From RU20A sp042610495 (lineage in GTDB: Bacteria > Pseudomonadota > Alphaproteobacteria > Rhizobiales > Rhizobiaceae), in contig NZ_JBHGAP010000001.1 of assembly GCF_042610495.1 (NCBI RefSeq), forward strand, positions 682,001 to 746,000: a DNA stretch of 64,000 bases. Direction: 5' to 3'. Under the pieces are notes generated by a model that was given only the letters and a program-made list of their open reading frames with translations, ran no database searches and was not told the DNA's origin. Position numbers and translations under genes: made by a program. Each line of letters begins with the position of its first letter. Positions within the stretch are counted from its first letter, which is position 1. Below, piece by piece: positions 27,251 through 36,444 of this stretch.

Positions 27251-29119
27251 CTATTCCGCCGCCGCCTCGTCGCGGGCGATGAAGCCGCCGGACTGGCGGT
27301 TCCAGAGATCGGCATAGAGCCCGCCGCGGCGGATAAGGTCGTGATGGGTGCCGTCCTCGACGATCCGGCCGCGATCCATGACCACGAGTCGGTCGAGGGC
27401 GGCAATGGTCGAAAGCCGATGCGCGATGGCGAGCACGGTCTTGCCCTGCATCAGCCGCTCCAGATTGGACTGGATGGCGGCCTCCACCTCCGAATCAAGC
27501 GCCGAGGTGGCCTCGTCGAGGACGAGAATCGGCGCGTTCTTCAGCATGACGCGGGCAATGGCGATGCGCTGGCGCTGGCCGCCGGAAAGCTTGACGCCGC
27601 GCTCGCCGACATGGGCATCGAACCCCTTGCGGCCGCGCTGGTCCTCCAGCCGCTCGATGAAATCCAGCGCCTCGGCCTTGTCAGCCGCGTCCCTGAGCGC
27701 CTTTTCGTCCGCATCCGGGCGGCCGAAGAGGATGTTGTCGCGGATCGAGCGGTGCAGCAGCGAGGTGTCCTGGCTGACCATGCCGATCTGCCCGCGCAGG
27801 CTTTCCTGCGTGACGGCCGCAATTTCCTGTCCGTCGATGAGGATGCGCCCGCCCTCGACGTCGTAGAAGCGCAGCAGAAGGTTGACGAGTGTGGACTTGC
27901 CCGCACCCGAGCGGCCGACGATGCCGACCTTTTCGCCGGGGCGAACCACGAGCGAGAGATCATCGATGACTCCGCTCTCGCGGCCGTAGTGGAAGCGGAC
28001 ATTTTCGAAGCGGACTTCGAGTCGCTGGATGACAAGCGGCTTCGCCTCCGGCCGGTCCACAAGGCCGATGGGCTGCGAGATGAGGTCCGCGGAGTTCTGG
28101 ATCGTGCCGATGTTGCGCATGATGCCGTTCAGCTGCGTCATCAGGCGTCCGAGCAGGAAGTTGAGCCGAAGCACGAGCGCCATGGTGAAGGCGACGGCGC
28201 CCGAGGTGACGAGGCCGGAGAGCCAGAGATGGATCGACAGGGCCGCCATGGAGACGATCATGACGCCCGAAAGCAGCGACATGGAGGCGCGCACGGCGGT
28301 CAGAAGCCGCGTGAAGCGGATGATGGTTTCCTGGAAAATGTCGAAGCCGGCCCGCATGTAGCGGTCGTTTTCCTCGTCGCGGCCGAAGAGGCGCAGCGTC
28401 TGGATATTGGAATAGGCATCCACCATGCGGCCCGACAGCATGGAGGAGGCTTCAGCCGAGGCGCGCGAATGCTCGCGGATGCGCGGCACGAAATAGCGCG
28501 CAAGACCGGCAAAGGCCGCGATCCAGAGGAGGACGATGGCGGCGAGCTTCAGATCGAGGCTGCCGATCAGCACCAGCGTGGAGACCGCATAGATCGCCAC
28601 GAACCAGATGCTCTCCATGAAGGAGGTCATGACATCGCCGGTCGCCTGCCCCGCCGACCAGACCTTGGTGACGATGCGGCCGGAAAAATCGTTCTGGAAG
28701 AAGGAGATGGATTGGCGCGCCACATGCACGTAGGACTGCCAGCGCACCAGATTGTAAAAGCCCGGCGTGATGACCTGCTGGTCGATCAGCGCCGTCAGGA
28801 AGGCGACGAGGAAACGCACCACGCCGACGAGCAGCAGCATGGTGAGAAGTTCGAGCCCGTGGGCGGCGATCAGCCCGCTCCAGCCGTCGCCGGGCTTCAG
28901 CGTATCAAGAATGTCGACGATACGGCCGACATACCAGAAGGTCGCGGCCTCGATGCCGGCGGTGGCGCCCCCGAGCACGAGCATGAGGAAGAAGGGGAGC
29001 TTCGCCTGACGCAGGTAGAACCAGATGAAGGCGAGAAGCGGCTTTGGCGGCTGCAGCGTGTCGCGCTCCGCAAAGGGATCGATCCAGGTTTCGAAGGTTC
29101 GGAAGAGCCGGTTCATCAT
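27251..29119 (-). CDS. ABC exporter, fused membrane and ATPase domains
   Basis: 622-residue half-transporter of the MsbA/multidrug type: six-helix membrane domain in residues 1-340 (e.g. FFLMLVLGGATAGIEAATFW), then an ATPase with Walker A GRSGAGKST, Q-loop VSQDTSLLHRSIRDN, signature KLSGGQRQR, Walker B ILVLDEATSAL and H-loop AIAHRLST. All catalytic residues are intact, so a homodimer could work. A paralogue of exactly the same length lies 1.8 kb away on the other side of gluP in the same direction. The substrate is unknown. The frame opens with two Met codons; the first was taken. Confidence 0.9.
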   Translation of the reverse strand: MMNRLFRTFETWIDPFAERDTLQPPKPLLAFIWFYLRQAKLPFFLMLVLGGATAGIEAATFWYVGRIVDILDTLKPGDGWSGLIAAHGLELLTMLLLVGVVRFLVAFLTALIDQQVITPGFYNLVRWQSYVHVARQSISFFQNDFSGRIVTKVWSAGQATGDVMTSFMESIWFVAIYAVSTLVLIGSLDLKLAAIVLLWIAAFAGLARYFVPRIREHSRASAEASSMLSGRMVDAYSNIQTLRLFGRDEENDRYMRAGFDIFQETIIRFTRLLTAVRASMSLLSGVMIVSMAALSIHLWLSGLVTSGAVAFTMALVLRLNFLLGRLMTQLNGIMRNIGTIQNSADLISQPIGLVDRPEAKPLVIQRLEVRFENVRFHYGRESGVIDDLSLVVRPGEKVGIVGRSGAGKSTLVNLLLRFYDVEGGRILIDGQEIAAVTQESLRGQIGMVSQDTSLLHRSIRDNILFGRPDADEKALRDAADKAEALDFIERLEDQRGRKGFDAHVGERGVKLSGGQRQRIAIARVMLKNAPILVLDEATSALDSEVEAAIQSNLERLMQGKTVLAIAHRLSTIAALDRLVVMDRGRIVEDGTHHDLIRRGGLYADLWNRQSGGFIARDEAAAE

Positions 29120-29430
29120 GGCGCTGATATAGCCCCTTCCCGCGCTGCGGCAAATTAAACTTCGTCAAGGAAGGTGCCCGGCAGCACGCCTGCGGCGCAA
29201 GAGTGGGGCAAACATGCGGCCAAAGCGTTTTGGATGCTTGCCAAGCGGCGACGAGAGCCATAGATCGCGCCCATGCCGTCTCCCGATGGCAAGCGGCGGC
29301 GCTTCGAACGCCGCCCATTTTCCGATGACAGCCTGCCGGCGAGCTCCCATGAGCCGGAAGGCCCCGTCAACCGTCGCGTCCGCCCTCAGCCTCCCGAAGG
29401 AGCGGCGCACTTTCGACAAAGGGTTCACCC
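29120..29430. other. divergent intergenic region, ABC exporter / gluP
   Basis: About 310 bp between divergent genes, presumably holding both promoters. On the minus strand TTTGCC and CTATAT 16 bases apart near the exporter start are a weak promoter candidate. No repeat or gene seen. Confidence 0.4.
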
Positions 29431-30720
29431 GTGGCATCCATTCCACAGACCAAGGCGGCGGCCGCATCGTCCGGCGCCGCTACGACCGCTTCCGGTCCCA
29501 CGAGCTTTCGCTTCGCGCTCGTCGCGCTCACCTCGCTCTTCTTCATGTGGGGCTTCATCACCTGCCTGAACGACATTCTCGTGCCGCATCTGCGCAATGT
29601 CTTCTCGCTGAACTACACGCAGTCGATGCTGATCCAGTTCTGCTTCTTCGGCGCCTATTTCCTCGTGTCGCTGCCGGCCGGCGCCATCGTCAAGCGCATC
29701 CGCTACAAGTGGGGCATCGTCGCCGGCCTCGTCGTCGCCGCCATCGGCTGCGGCCTCTTCGTGCCGGCGGCCTCCGAGCGCTCCTACCCGCTCTTTCTCG
29801 GCGCGCTCTTCGTGCTCGCCAGCGGCATCACGCTGCTGCAGGTGGCCGCCAACCCCTACGTCACCGTGCTCGGCCCGCCGGACACGGCCGCAAGCCGCCT
29901 GACGCTGACGCAGGCCTTCAATTCGCTGGGAACCACGGTCGCCCCGATGTTCGGCGCTTTCCTGATCCTCGGCGGCGCGGCCGCCGCGACCGCCACCATG
30001 ACGCCTGAGCAGATCGACGCCGTGAAGGCGGCGGAAGCCGCGGCCGTCAAGCTGCCCTATATGGGCCTTGCCGCGGCCCTTCTCGCCCTTGCCGCGCTCT
30101 TTGCGGCGCTGCGCCTGCCCGAAGTGGACGATCTCGAAGACCTCTCGCCGATCGCCGACACGGGCTCGGCCTGGAGCCACAGGCATCTCGTGCTCGGTGC
30201 CGTCGCGATCTTCCTCTATGTCGGCGCGGAAGTCTCGATCGGCAGCTTCCTCGTGAACTTCCTGGGCGAATCATCGATCGCCGGCATGCCGGAGGCCGAA
30301 GCCGCCCATTACGTGGCCTATTTCTGGGGCGGCGCGATGATCGGCCGCTTCATCGGCTCGGCCGCGATGCGCACCATCCCCGGTGGCAAGGCGCTCGCCT
30401 TCAACGCGCTGGCGGCGACCGCACTCCTGCTCGTCACCGTCTTCACCTCGGGTTCGCTCGCCATGTGGGCGGTGCTGGCTATCGGCCTCTTCAACTCGAT
30501 CATGTTCCCGACGATCTTTTCGCTGGCGCTCCACGGCCTCGGCCGCCACACCAGCCAGGGCTCCGGCATCCTGTGCCTCGCCATCGTCGGCGGCGCCATC
30601 CTGCCGCTCGCCCAAGGCGCGCTCGCCGACACGTTCGGCATCCAGCACGCCTTCCTGATGCCGGTCATCTGCTACCTCTACATCGCCTATTACGGAGCAA
30701 AGGGCAGCCGCCCGGCGTAA
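29431..30720 (+). CDS. gluP: glucose/galactose MFS transporter (GluP/FucP family)
   Basis: Proton-coupled sugar uptake permease, 429 residues with 12 helices. Strongly like Brucella GluP: LFFMWGFITCLNDILVPHLR, NYTQSMLIQFCFFGAYF, LQVAANPYVTVLG, SRLTLTQAFNSLGTTVAP, YVGAEVSIGSFLVNFL and FNSIMFPTIFSLALHGLG are all in place. The GTG start has AAAGGG 7 bases upstream. It stands between two ABC exporter genes and is followed by palindromic repeats and a strong hairpin. Hexose specificity is inferred from the family. Confidence 0.9.
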   Translation: MASIPQTKAAAASSGAATTASGPTSFRFALVALTSLFFMWGFITCLNDILVPHLRNVFSLNYTQSMLIQFCFFGAYFLVSLPAGAIVKRIRYKWGIVAGLVVAAIGCGLFVPAASERSYPLFLGALFVLASGITLLQVAANPYVTVLGPPDTAASRLTLTQAFNSLGTTVAPMFGAFLILGGAAAATATMTPEQIDAVKAAEAAAVKLPYMGLAAALLALAALFAALRLPEVDDLEDLSPIADTGSAWSHRHLVLGAVAIFLYVGAEVSIGSFLVNFLGESSIAGMPEAEAAHYVAYFWGGAMIGRFIGSAAMRTIPGGKALAFNALAATALLLVTVFTSGSLAMWAVLAIGLFNSIMFPTIFSLALHGLGRHTSQGSGILCLAIVGGAILPLAQGALADTFGIQHAFLMPVICYLYIAYYGAKGSRPA

Positions 30721-30752
30721 GGGCGTGCTGGTCGATATCTGGGCACTCCCTC

Positions 30753-30841
30753 TCCGTCATGGTCGGGCTTGACCCGACCATCCATGCAGCAAGCCGTGCG
30801 GGCGTGGCGTGGATCCTCGGGTCAAGCCCGAGGACGACGGT
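30753..30841. repeat. CCTCGGG-type palindromic repeats, inverted pair
   Basis: Left unit CGTCATGGTCGGGCTTGACC with GGTCGGG/CCCGACC arms, right unit GGATCCTCGGGTCAAGCCCG, separated by GCAGCAAGCCGTGCGGGCG-type linker. In the left unit both arms changed together (G to C and C to G), so pairing is kept. Confidence 0.8.
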
Positions 30842-30865
30842 GGGAAGAGACGCTGACGAAGACAA

Positions 30866-30899
30866 CAAAGGGCGCCGTGATCTCTCGCGGCGCCCTTTG
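30866..30899 (-). terminator. rho-independent hairpin between gluP and ABC exporter
   Basis: Perfect 11-bp stem AAAGGGCGCCG / CGGCGCCCTTT with a 10-base loop. T-rich sequence (TTTGTTGTCTT) follows on the minus strand, just after the exporter stop; on the + strand TTTGTC follows, so it may also stop gluP transcripts. Confidence 0.75.
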
Positions 30900-30915
30900 T
30901 CATTTCGGTGTCGTC

Positions 30916-32784
30916 TCACTGAGCCGGCACAGTCTCCGTCGCCGCCTCTTCCGTGTCGTCGGCGAGGAAGCCGCCGGACTGGCGGGCCCAGAGGGCGGCG
31001 TAGATGCCGCCGTGATCGACGAGTTCGCCGTGGCTGCCGGTCTCGACCACGCGGCCGTGCTCCAGCACGATCAGCCTGTCCATCTCCGTCAGCGTCGACA
31101 GGCGGTGGGCGATGGCGATCACCGTCTTGCCTTCCATGAGGGCGAAGAGGTTTTCCTGGATCGCGGCTTCCACTTCCGAATCGAGCGCCGAGGTCGCCTC
31201 GTCGAGGATCAGGATCGGCGCGTTCTTGAGGAAGACACGGGCGATCGCGATCCGCTGGCGCTGGCCGCCGGAGAGCTTCACGCCGCGCTCGCCGACCTGC
31301 GCATCGAGGCCACGACGGCCCTGCATGTCCTCGAGATCGACGATGAAGTCCCAGGCATTCGCCCGCTTCGCCGCTTCGACAATCTCCGCATCGCTCGCCT
31401 CGGGCCGTCCATAGGCGATGTTGTCGCGAATGGAGCGGTGCAGAAGCGAGGTATCCTGCGTGACGACGCCGATCAGGCCGCGCAGGCTATCCTGCGTCAC
31501 CGTCGCGATGTCCTTGCCGTCGATGGTGATGCGCCCGCCTTCCAGATCGTAGAAGCGCAGGAGCAGGTTCATCAGCGTCGTCTTGCCGGCACCCGAGCGG
31601 CCGACGAGGCCGACCTTCTCGCCCGGACGAATGTCGAGCGTCAGGCCCTCGATGACGCCACCGCCCGCCTTGCCGTAGTGGAAGGTGACGTTGTCGTAGC
31701 GGATCGCACCGCGCGGGGCCGTCAGCTGAGGGGCTGCCGGCTTGTCAACGATGTCATGCGCCTTCGTCATCATGCTCATGCCGTCATAGACCGTGCCGAT
31801 GGCTTCGAAGAGGGCTGCGACCTCCCACATGATCCACTGCGACATGCCGTTGATGCGCATGGCAAGGCCGATCGCGACTGCGATGGCGCCGACCGAGATG
31901 GTGCCCGTGAGCCAGGAATAGATGCCGAGGGCGGCCACGGCGAAGATCGCCACGGCATTGTTGATGTCGACGAGAATGTTGAGCGCCGAGATCTGCCGCA
32001 TCTGCCGGTGGACGGTGCCGAGGAAGGCACCCATGCCCTCGCGGGCATAGTGTTCCTCGCGGCCCGCATGGGAGAAGAGCTTGACCGTCGCGATGTTGGT
32101 GTAGCTGTCCACCACGCGCCCCGTCATCATCGAGCGGGCATCGGCCTGGTCGCTCGAGGACTTGCGAAGCTTCGGGATGAAGTAGCGCAGGATGGCCGCA
32201 TAGGCGATGAACCAGACGACGAGCGGCACCACGAGACGCCAGTCGGCGGCAATCACCAGCGCCAGCATCGAGACGAAGAAGCTGATCGCATAGACGAAGA
32301 CGTCGATGATCTTCATGACCGCTTCGCGCACGGCAAGCGAGGTCTGCATCACCTTGGTGGAGACGCGGCCGGCGAATTCGTTGGCGAAGAAGGTCATGGA
32401 GTGGCGCAGCAGATAGCGGTGCATCTGCCAGCGCGCGATCATCGGATAATTGCCGGCCAGCGCCTGATGCATGGTCAGCGTGTGCAGCGTACCGACGAGC
32501 GGCAGGCCGATGAGAAGCAGCGCCGCCATCCAGATCAGGTGGGTGCTTTCGTCCTGCAGGAACGTCTCGCGATTGGCCGTCGACAACCAGTCCACGATGT
32601 TGCCGAGGAACTGGTAGAGGAAGACTTCGCCGAACGCGATCAGCATGGAGCAGAGGCCGAGCAGCGCCAGCCACGGCCCGGCCGGGCGCGTATAGTGCCA
32701 GCAGAAGGCGAAGAGACCCTTCGGCGGTGCGGTCGGCTCCTCCGTCGGGAAGGGATTGAGCCGGGATTCGAACCAGGCGAACAT
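30916..32784 (-). CDS. ABC exporter, fused membrane and ATPase domains (paralogue)
   Basis: 622-residue half-transporter paralogous to the exporter at 27-29 kb. N-terminal membrane domain, then Walker A GRSGAGKTT, VTQDTSLLHRSIRDN, signature KLSGGQRQR, Walker B ILILDEATSAL and AIAHRLST. All ATPase residues are intact. The two proteins are much closer in the ATPase than in the helices, and both start with a MxxxFExxxxPF motif, so they may form a heterodimer or handle different substrates. About 425 bp without a gene lie upstream. Confidence 0.9.
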   Translation of the reverse strand: MFAWFESRLNPFPTEEPTAPPKGLFAFCWHYTRPAGPWLALLGLCSMLIAFGEVFLYQFLGNIVDWLSTANRETFLQDESTHLIWMAALLLIGLPLVGTLHTLTMHQALAGNYPMIARWQMHRYLLRHSMTFFANEFAGRVSTKVMQTSLAVREAVMKIIDVFVYAISFFVSMLALVIAADWRLVVPLVVWFIAYAAILRYFIPKLRKSSSDQADARSMMTGRVVDSYTNIATVKLFSHAGREEHYAREGMGAFLGTVHRQMRQISALNILVDINNAVAIFAVAALGIYSWLTGTISVGAIAVAIGLAMRINGMSQWIMWEVAALFEAIGTVYDGMSMMTKAHDIVDKPAAPQLTAPRGAIRYDNVTFHYGKAGGGVIEGLTLDIRPGEKVGLVGRSGAGKTTLMNLLLRFYDLEGGRITIDGKDIATVTQDSLRGLIGVVTQDTSLLHRSIRDNIAYGRPEASDAEIVEAAKRANAWDFIVDLEDMQGRRGLDAQVGERGVKLSGGQRQRIAIARVFLKNAPILILDEATSALDSEVEAAIQENLFALMEGKTVIAIAHRLSTLTEMDRLIVLEHGRVVETGSHGELVDHGGIYAALWARQSGGFLADDTEEAATETVPAQ

Positions 32785-33209
32785 GGAAAAACTCCTGATA
32801 GGGGCCGCAATCAGCCGGGAACGGACCGTGGCGGCAGGACATATGTCGAAAGCAGGGAGCCGGTCTCAAACGGTCACGAACCGGATACCCTTGGGCGGGG
32901 CAGACCGGACGGCACGGTATCGATGTCAGAGCAATCGATGCGGACGGCAGAACCGGTCAGGGGCGCGAAGCGCCGCCAAGCCATGCGGATGGCGCAAGAA
33001 ACAGAAATGTCATTCGGCAGCCCTCCGTCGGTTCGCGTTGAGATGGGATATGTCTACCGGCTTTTGCAGATGCTCGCCAGCCCGCCTGCCTGCATTTTCG
33101 GCAGAAGCGGCCGGCCTGTTGCCAAATCGGCACAGATCGACTACCCGCCGAAACGCCTGCCGCCCGACCCGGCGGAACAGCAAACGCGAGGAACTGCCAG
33201 GAGATGGCC
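32785..33209. other. intergenic region, ABC exporter / trmL
   Basis: About 425 bp between divergent genes; no gene, repeat or clear promoter recognised. Confidence 0.4.
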
Positions 33210-33674
33210 ATGATCGACATCGCGCTCTATCAGCCCGACATTGCCGGCAATACCGGCACGATCCTGCGCTTTGCCGCCTGCCTCGGGCTCGGCGTGCACG
33301 TCATCGAGCCCGCCGGCTTCGACCTTTCCGACCGCAACCTGAAGCGGGCCGGCATGGACTACATCGCCGCAGCCGCCCTGACGCGGCATGTGACCTGGGC
33401 GGCGTTTCAGGACTGGCGGCAGCAGACCGGCCGGCGGCTGGTACTTTCCAGCACGATGGCCGCCCTCCCCTATACGGACTTCGCCTATGCGGATGGCGAC
33501 ATCCTGCTCTTCGGTCGCGAAAGCGCCGGCGTGCCTGAGACTGTGCATGCGGCGGCGGACGCCCGTGTGCTGGTGCCGATGAAGCCCGGCATGCGCTCGC
33601 TGAACGTCGCGGTGACGGCGGCGATGGTGGCGGGCGAAGCCTTGCGGCAGACGGGCGGGTTTGGCACCGTGTGA
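33210..33674 (+). CDS. trmL: tRNA (cytidine/uridine-34-2'-O)-methyltransferase
   Basis: SPOUT-class methyltransferase that 2'-O-methylates the wobble base of tRNA-Leu. 154 residues, the short form typical of TrmL. Knot motifs are NTGTILRFAACLG, ILLFGRESAGVPE and RSLNVAVTAAMVAGEAL. Two in-frame ATGs lie 6 bp apart; AGGAG sits 6 bases before the second, which was chosen. It converges on the flagellin-like gene 21 bp away. Confidence 0.93.
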   Translation: MIDIALYQPDIAGNTGTILRFAACLGLGVHVIEPAGFDLSDRNLKRAGMDYIAAAALTRHVTWAAFQDWRQQTGRRLVLSSTMAALPYTDFAYADGDILLFGRESAGVPETVHAAADARVLVPMKPGMRSLNVAVTAAMVAGEALRQTGGFGTV

Positions 33675-33695
33675 CGACGGACGGACGGCTGGCGG

Positions 33696-34655
33696 TCAAT
33701 CCATCACGTTCGCCAGCGCGCGGGGTGCGGAATTGGCGATGCCGAAGCCGAGGCTTTTCAGCGCGGCGCGGGCCCGCTCGGCGCCGAGACGCACGGCGTT
33801 TTCCTGCAGGTCGCTGTTGACGAGGCGGCCGATGCCGCTGTCGTCCATGCTGTCGAGGATCTGGGTGAAGCTGGCGGAGGTCTCGACCCGCGCGGCCGCC
33901 GAGCCGACGACGGTGCGGGCCGTGGTGAGCCCCCCGAGCATCGCATCGATGGCGCGGATCATGCCTTCGAGCTCGTCCAGGCGCGTGTTGCGGTCAAGCC
34001 CGATCTCCTCGCCGGAGGTGGGGATCTCCGAAATGCCGCCGATCAGATGATAGTCGAAGCCCGTGCCGGCGCGGGTGCGGCCGGTGTAGCTGCGGGTCAG
34101 CAGACCATCCTCGGCATTGCCTTCGGCGATGAGGTTGGTACGCGACGTATCGACCTCGATGGTGCGCACGAGCGGCCGGTCTCCGGTCGGCTCGACGGCG
34201 GCAATGATGGAGCGCACCCCCGGCTTTTCATGGGTTTCGGTCTTCAACCAGTTCTGGCCGCCGAAGCCGGCCTTGGCGATGACGGCGGACAGCTGCGCCT
34301 TCAGGCGCTCGATCTCGCTGTCGAGACGGCCCTTGTTCTCGGCCGATTCGGCCTGGGCCTGAATGAGGCGCTTGCGGATCTGCTCGACGACGGCCCGCGC
34401 CGTCTCGATGCCGATGGCGGCGGAATCGGCAAGCGCTGCGGAGAGTGCAGTGGCATCTTCGGCACTGGCGAGCGACAGGCGCTCGGCGCCGAGCGCGCCC
34501 GTGGCCGACCAGTAACCGCTCGTATCGGCGGCAACGGCGGTGGTGATCTTCTTGGCGGTCGCGCCGCGCACAGGCGCGCGCTGCTGTACCCGGTTGACAC
34601 CATTCAGAAGCGAAAGGGCCGAAGCCGTCGCTGCGCTAATACCCATGTTCGTCAT
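33696..34655 (-). CDS. divergent flagellin-like protein, stand-alone
   Basis: 319 residues. The N-terminal D0/D1-like part (MGISAATASALSLLNGVNRV, ADTSGYWSATGALGAERLSL, AIGIETARAVVEQIRKRLIQ) and the C-terminal part (LDELEGMIRAIDAMLGGLTT, TSASFTQILDSMDDSGIGRL, VNSDLQENAVRLGAERARAAL) follow the order of rhizobial flagellins. It departs from them by repeated Ala/Arg changes and a C-terminus ANSAPRALANVMD where flagellins usually end near SLFR. No other flagellar gene is in the window. GGGGA 8 bases before the ATG supports the start. Whether it enters filaments is unknown; it could be a specialised minor flagellin or one under relaxed selection. Confidence 0.75.
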   Translation of the reverse strand: MTNMGISAATASALSLLNGVNRVQQRAPVRGATAKKITTAVAADTSGYWSATGALGAERLSLASAEDATALSAALADSAAIGIETARAVVEQIRKRLIQAQAESAENKGRLDSEIERLKAQLSAVIAKAGFGGQNWLKTETHEKPGVRSIIAAVEPTGDRPLVRTIEVDTSRTNLIAEGNAEDGLLTRSYTGRTRAGTGFDYHLIGGISEIPTSGEEIGLDRNTRLDELEGMIRAIDAMLGGLTTARTVVGSAAARVETSASFTQILDSMDDSGIGRLVNSDLQENAVRLGAERARAALKSLGFGIANSAPRALANVMD

Positions 34656-34837
34656 GCTCGAAGTCCCCTGTCCCAAGACCGGCCGTCATGGCCGATGCGA
34701 GCCCTTCGAGCCGTGTCACGCGGTTCTTCGAGCCTCTGCGGGGAATATGAGGATGATCTTTTGCAGAACGCTTCGCGCAATTGCTAAAATTTGAGCCAAT
34801 CGTCATTTTTCGAGAATTGGCTGTTGGCGAAGGGCTG

Positions 34838-35104
34838 TCAGTCTGCCGTCGGCAGGCGGCGCATGGTGAATTCGATCTCGCCGCCATCGGTCTGGCGCCA
34901 GCTTTCCACCTCGGTCCAGTAGGCGGCCTTGGGCCAGGCGTCGAACCATTCCCGCGCCTTCTCGCGTGCCGCCGCGCGGTCCATGCGGAACGTCTCGCGC
35001 ACGAAGGGATCGCGCCGCTTCGACTCGCCCGACGTCTCGCCGCGCCGGCGCTCGATCTGCCGTCGCAATCCTTCCAGCGGTGGTAACGGTCTCATGCCTG
35101 CCAT
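34838..35104 (-). CDS. conserved hypothetical protein, 88 residues
   Basis: Small, strongly basic and acidic soluble protein (LPPLEGLRRQIERRRGETSG, then DRAAAREKAREWFDAWPKAA and a C-terminal EIEFTMRRLP). I recall similar proteins beside hemF in rhizobia, but know no function. GAGGG 6 bases before the ATG supports the start. It is divergent from hemF, with about 190 bp between the starts. Confidence 0.65.
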   Translation of the reverse strand: MAGMRPLPPLEGLRRQIERRRGETSGESKRRDPFVRETFRMDRAAAREKAREWFDAWPKAAYWTEVESWRQTDGGEIEFTMRRLPTAD

Positions 35105-35222
35105 CGGATGCCCTCGCTACGGCCTTCAAGATAGGCCGATGCGGCGCATTTTGCGAGTCTTTCCAGATGATTGCGGCCCCTCGGCGCACCTGACCGTTGC
35201 AATTGACGGCCGAATGGTCGAA

Positions 35223-35242
35223 CTGTCATGCAGGAGTGACAG
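35223..35242. promoter_or_regulatory. inverted repeat upstream of hemF
   Basis: CTGTCA (35223-35228) and TGACAG (35237-35242) form a perfect 6-bp inverted repeat around TGCAGGAG, 50-70 bases before the hemF start. It could be an operator or a 5'-leader hairpin. Confidence 0.35.
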
Positions 35243-35290
35243 TGTGCCGGCGCCGCTTCGGCCCCGCGCGACCGCGACAGGATCGACACC

Positions 35291-36208
35291 ATGGAACGAC
35301 CCCAGCTGCCCAAGGGCCTGCCCGACGACATCGAGACGCGGAAGGCGGAGGCGCGCCAGTGGTTCGAAAGCCTGCGCGACACCATCGTCGCGGCCTTCGA
35401 GACGCTGGAGAACGAACTGACCGGACCGAATGCCGACAAGGCGCCGGGCCGGTTCGTGGCCAAGGACTGGCAGCGCGACGGCGGCGAAGGCGGCGGCGGA
35501 CGCATGTCGATGATGGAAGGCCGCGTCTTCGAGAAGGTCGGCGTCCACACATCGACCGTGCATGGCGAGTTCTCGCCCGAGTTCCGCGGCCAGATCCCCG
35601 GCGCGGAGGAAGATCCCCGGTTCTGGGCCTCCGGCATCTCGCTGATCGCCCACCCCGTGAACCCCAACGTGCCGGCCGTGCACATGAACACCCGCATGGT
35701 GGTGACCACCAGCCGCTGGTTCGGCGGCGGGGCCGATCTGACCCCGGTCCTCGACCGGCGGCGCACGCAGGACGATCCGGACACGCAGCTCTTCCACCGC
35801 GCCATGCAGCTCGTCTGCGACCGCCACGCCGACATCGCCGACTATCCGCGCCTGAAGGCCTGGTGCGACGACTATTTCCACCTGAAGCACCGCAACGAGC
35901 CGCGCGGCGTCGGCGGCATCTTCTACGACTGGCTGCACTCGCCAGCCGAAAAGGGCGGCTTCGACGCCGACTTCGCCTTCACCCGCGACGTGGGCCAGGC
36001 CTTCGCGCTCGTCTATCCCCGCATCGTGCGCGGCAATCTGGAAACGCCCTGGACTGAGGCCGACCGCGAGGAGCAACTGGTGCGCCGCGGCCGCTACGTG
36101 GAGTTCAACCTGCTCTACGACCGCGGCACGATCTTCGGGCTGAAGACCGGCGGGAACGTGGAGTCGATCCTGTCGTCCATGCCGCCGATGGTGAAGTGGC
36201 CGGCGTGA
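35291..36208 (+). CDS. hemF: oxygen-dependent coproporphyrinogen III oxidase
   Basis: Oxidative decarboxylation of coproporphyrinogen III in heme synthesis, using O2. 305 residues, normal. Family blocks are visible: GGGGRMSMMEGRVFEKVGV, FWASGISLIAHPVNPNVPA, HMNTRMVVTTSRWFGGGADL, RGVGGIFYDW and FNLLYDRGTIFGLKTGGNVE near the C-terminus. The gene is alone on its strand, with a RIME-like element pair right after it. Confidence 0.96.
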   Translation: MERPQLPKGLPDDIETRKAEARQWFESLRDTIVAAFETLENELTGPNADKAPGRFVAKDWQRDGGEGGGGRMSMMEGRVFEKVGVHTSTVHGEFSPEFRGQIPGAEEDPRFWASGISLIAHPVNPNVPAVHMNTRMVVTTSRWFGGGADLTPVLDRRRTQDDPDTQLFHRAMQLVCDRHADIADYPRLKAWCDDYFHLKHRNEPRGVGGIFYDWLHSPAEKGGFDADFAFTRDVGQAFALVYPRIVRGNLETPWTEADREEQLVRRGRYVEFNLLYDRGTIFGLKTGGNVESILSSMPPMVKWPA

Positions 36209-36233
36209 GGGTCTGACTGGGCGGGTGCGCCAG

Positions 36234-36410
36234 CCCCCCCTCTGCCCTGCCGGGCATCTCCCCCGCAAGGGGGGAGATCGGCAAGAGGCGTGCCCGCTGC
36301 CCCGATCAGAACCAGTGAAATTCTAGAGGCCGGAGAGAGGCTTGCGGAGCTTGCCGCCTTCGGATCTCCCCCCATGCGGGGGAGATGTCCGGCAGGACAG
36401 AGGGGGGTGC
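36234..36410. repeat. RIME-like mosaic element, inverted pair
   Basis: Left arm (36234-36286) CCCCCCCTCTGCCCTGCCGG followed by GCATCTCCCCCGCAAGGGGG, and right arm (36363-36410) in reverse complement, with about 76 bp between. Paired changes (GGACATC versus GGGCATC) show it diverged from the 22.9-kb copy. It sits between hemF and the end of the Mla-type operon. Confidence 0.75.
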
Positions 36411-36444
36411 CCCCACCCACCAAACCTGCGGCCCGCCCCTGCCC

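Noticed and set aside
30769..33213. 814-codon open frame on the + strand
   Set aside because: Antisense to the ABC exporter with intact catalytic motifs; shadow of its codon bias.
34803..35189. 128-codon frame overlapping the 88-residue protein near hemF
   Set aside because: Same strand, different frame; the 88-residue frame has the better ribosome-binding site and a normal amino-acid mix.
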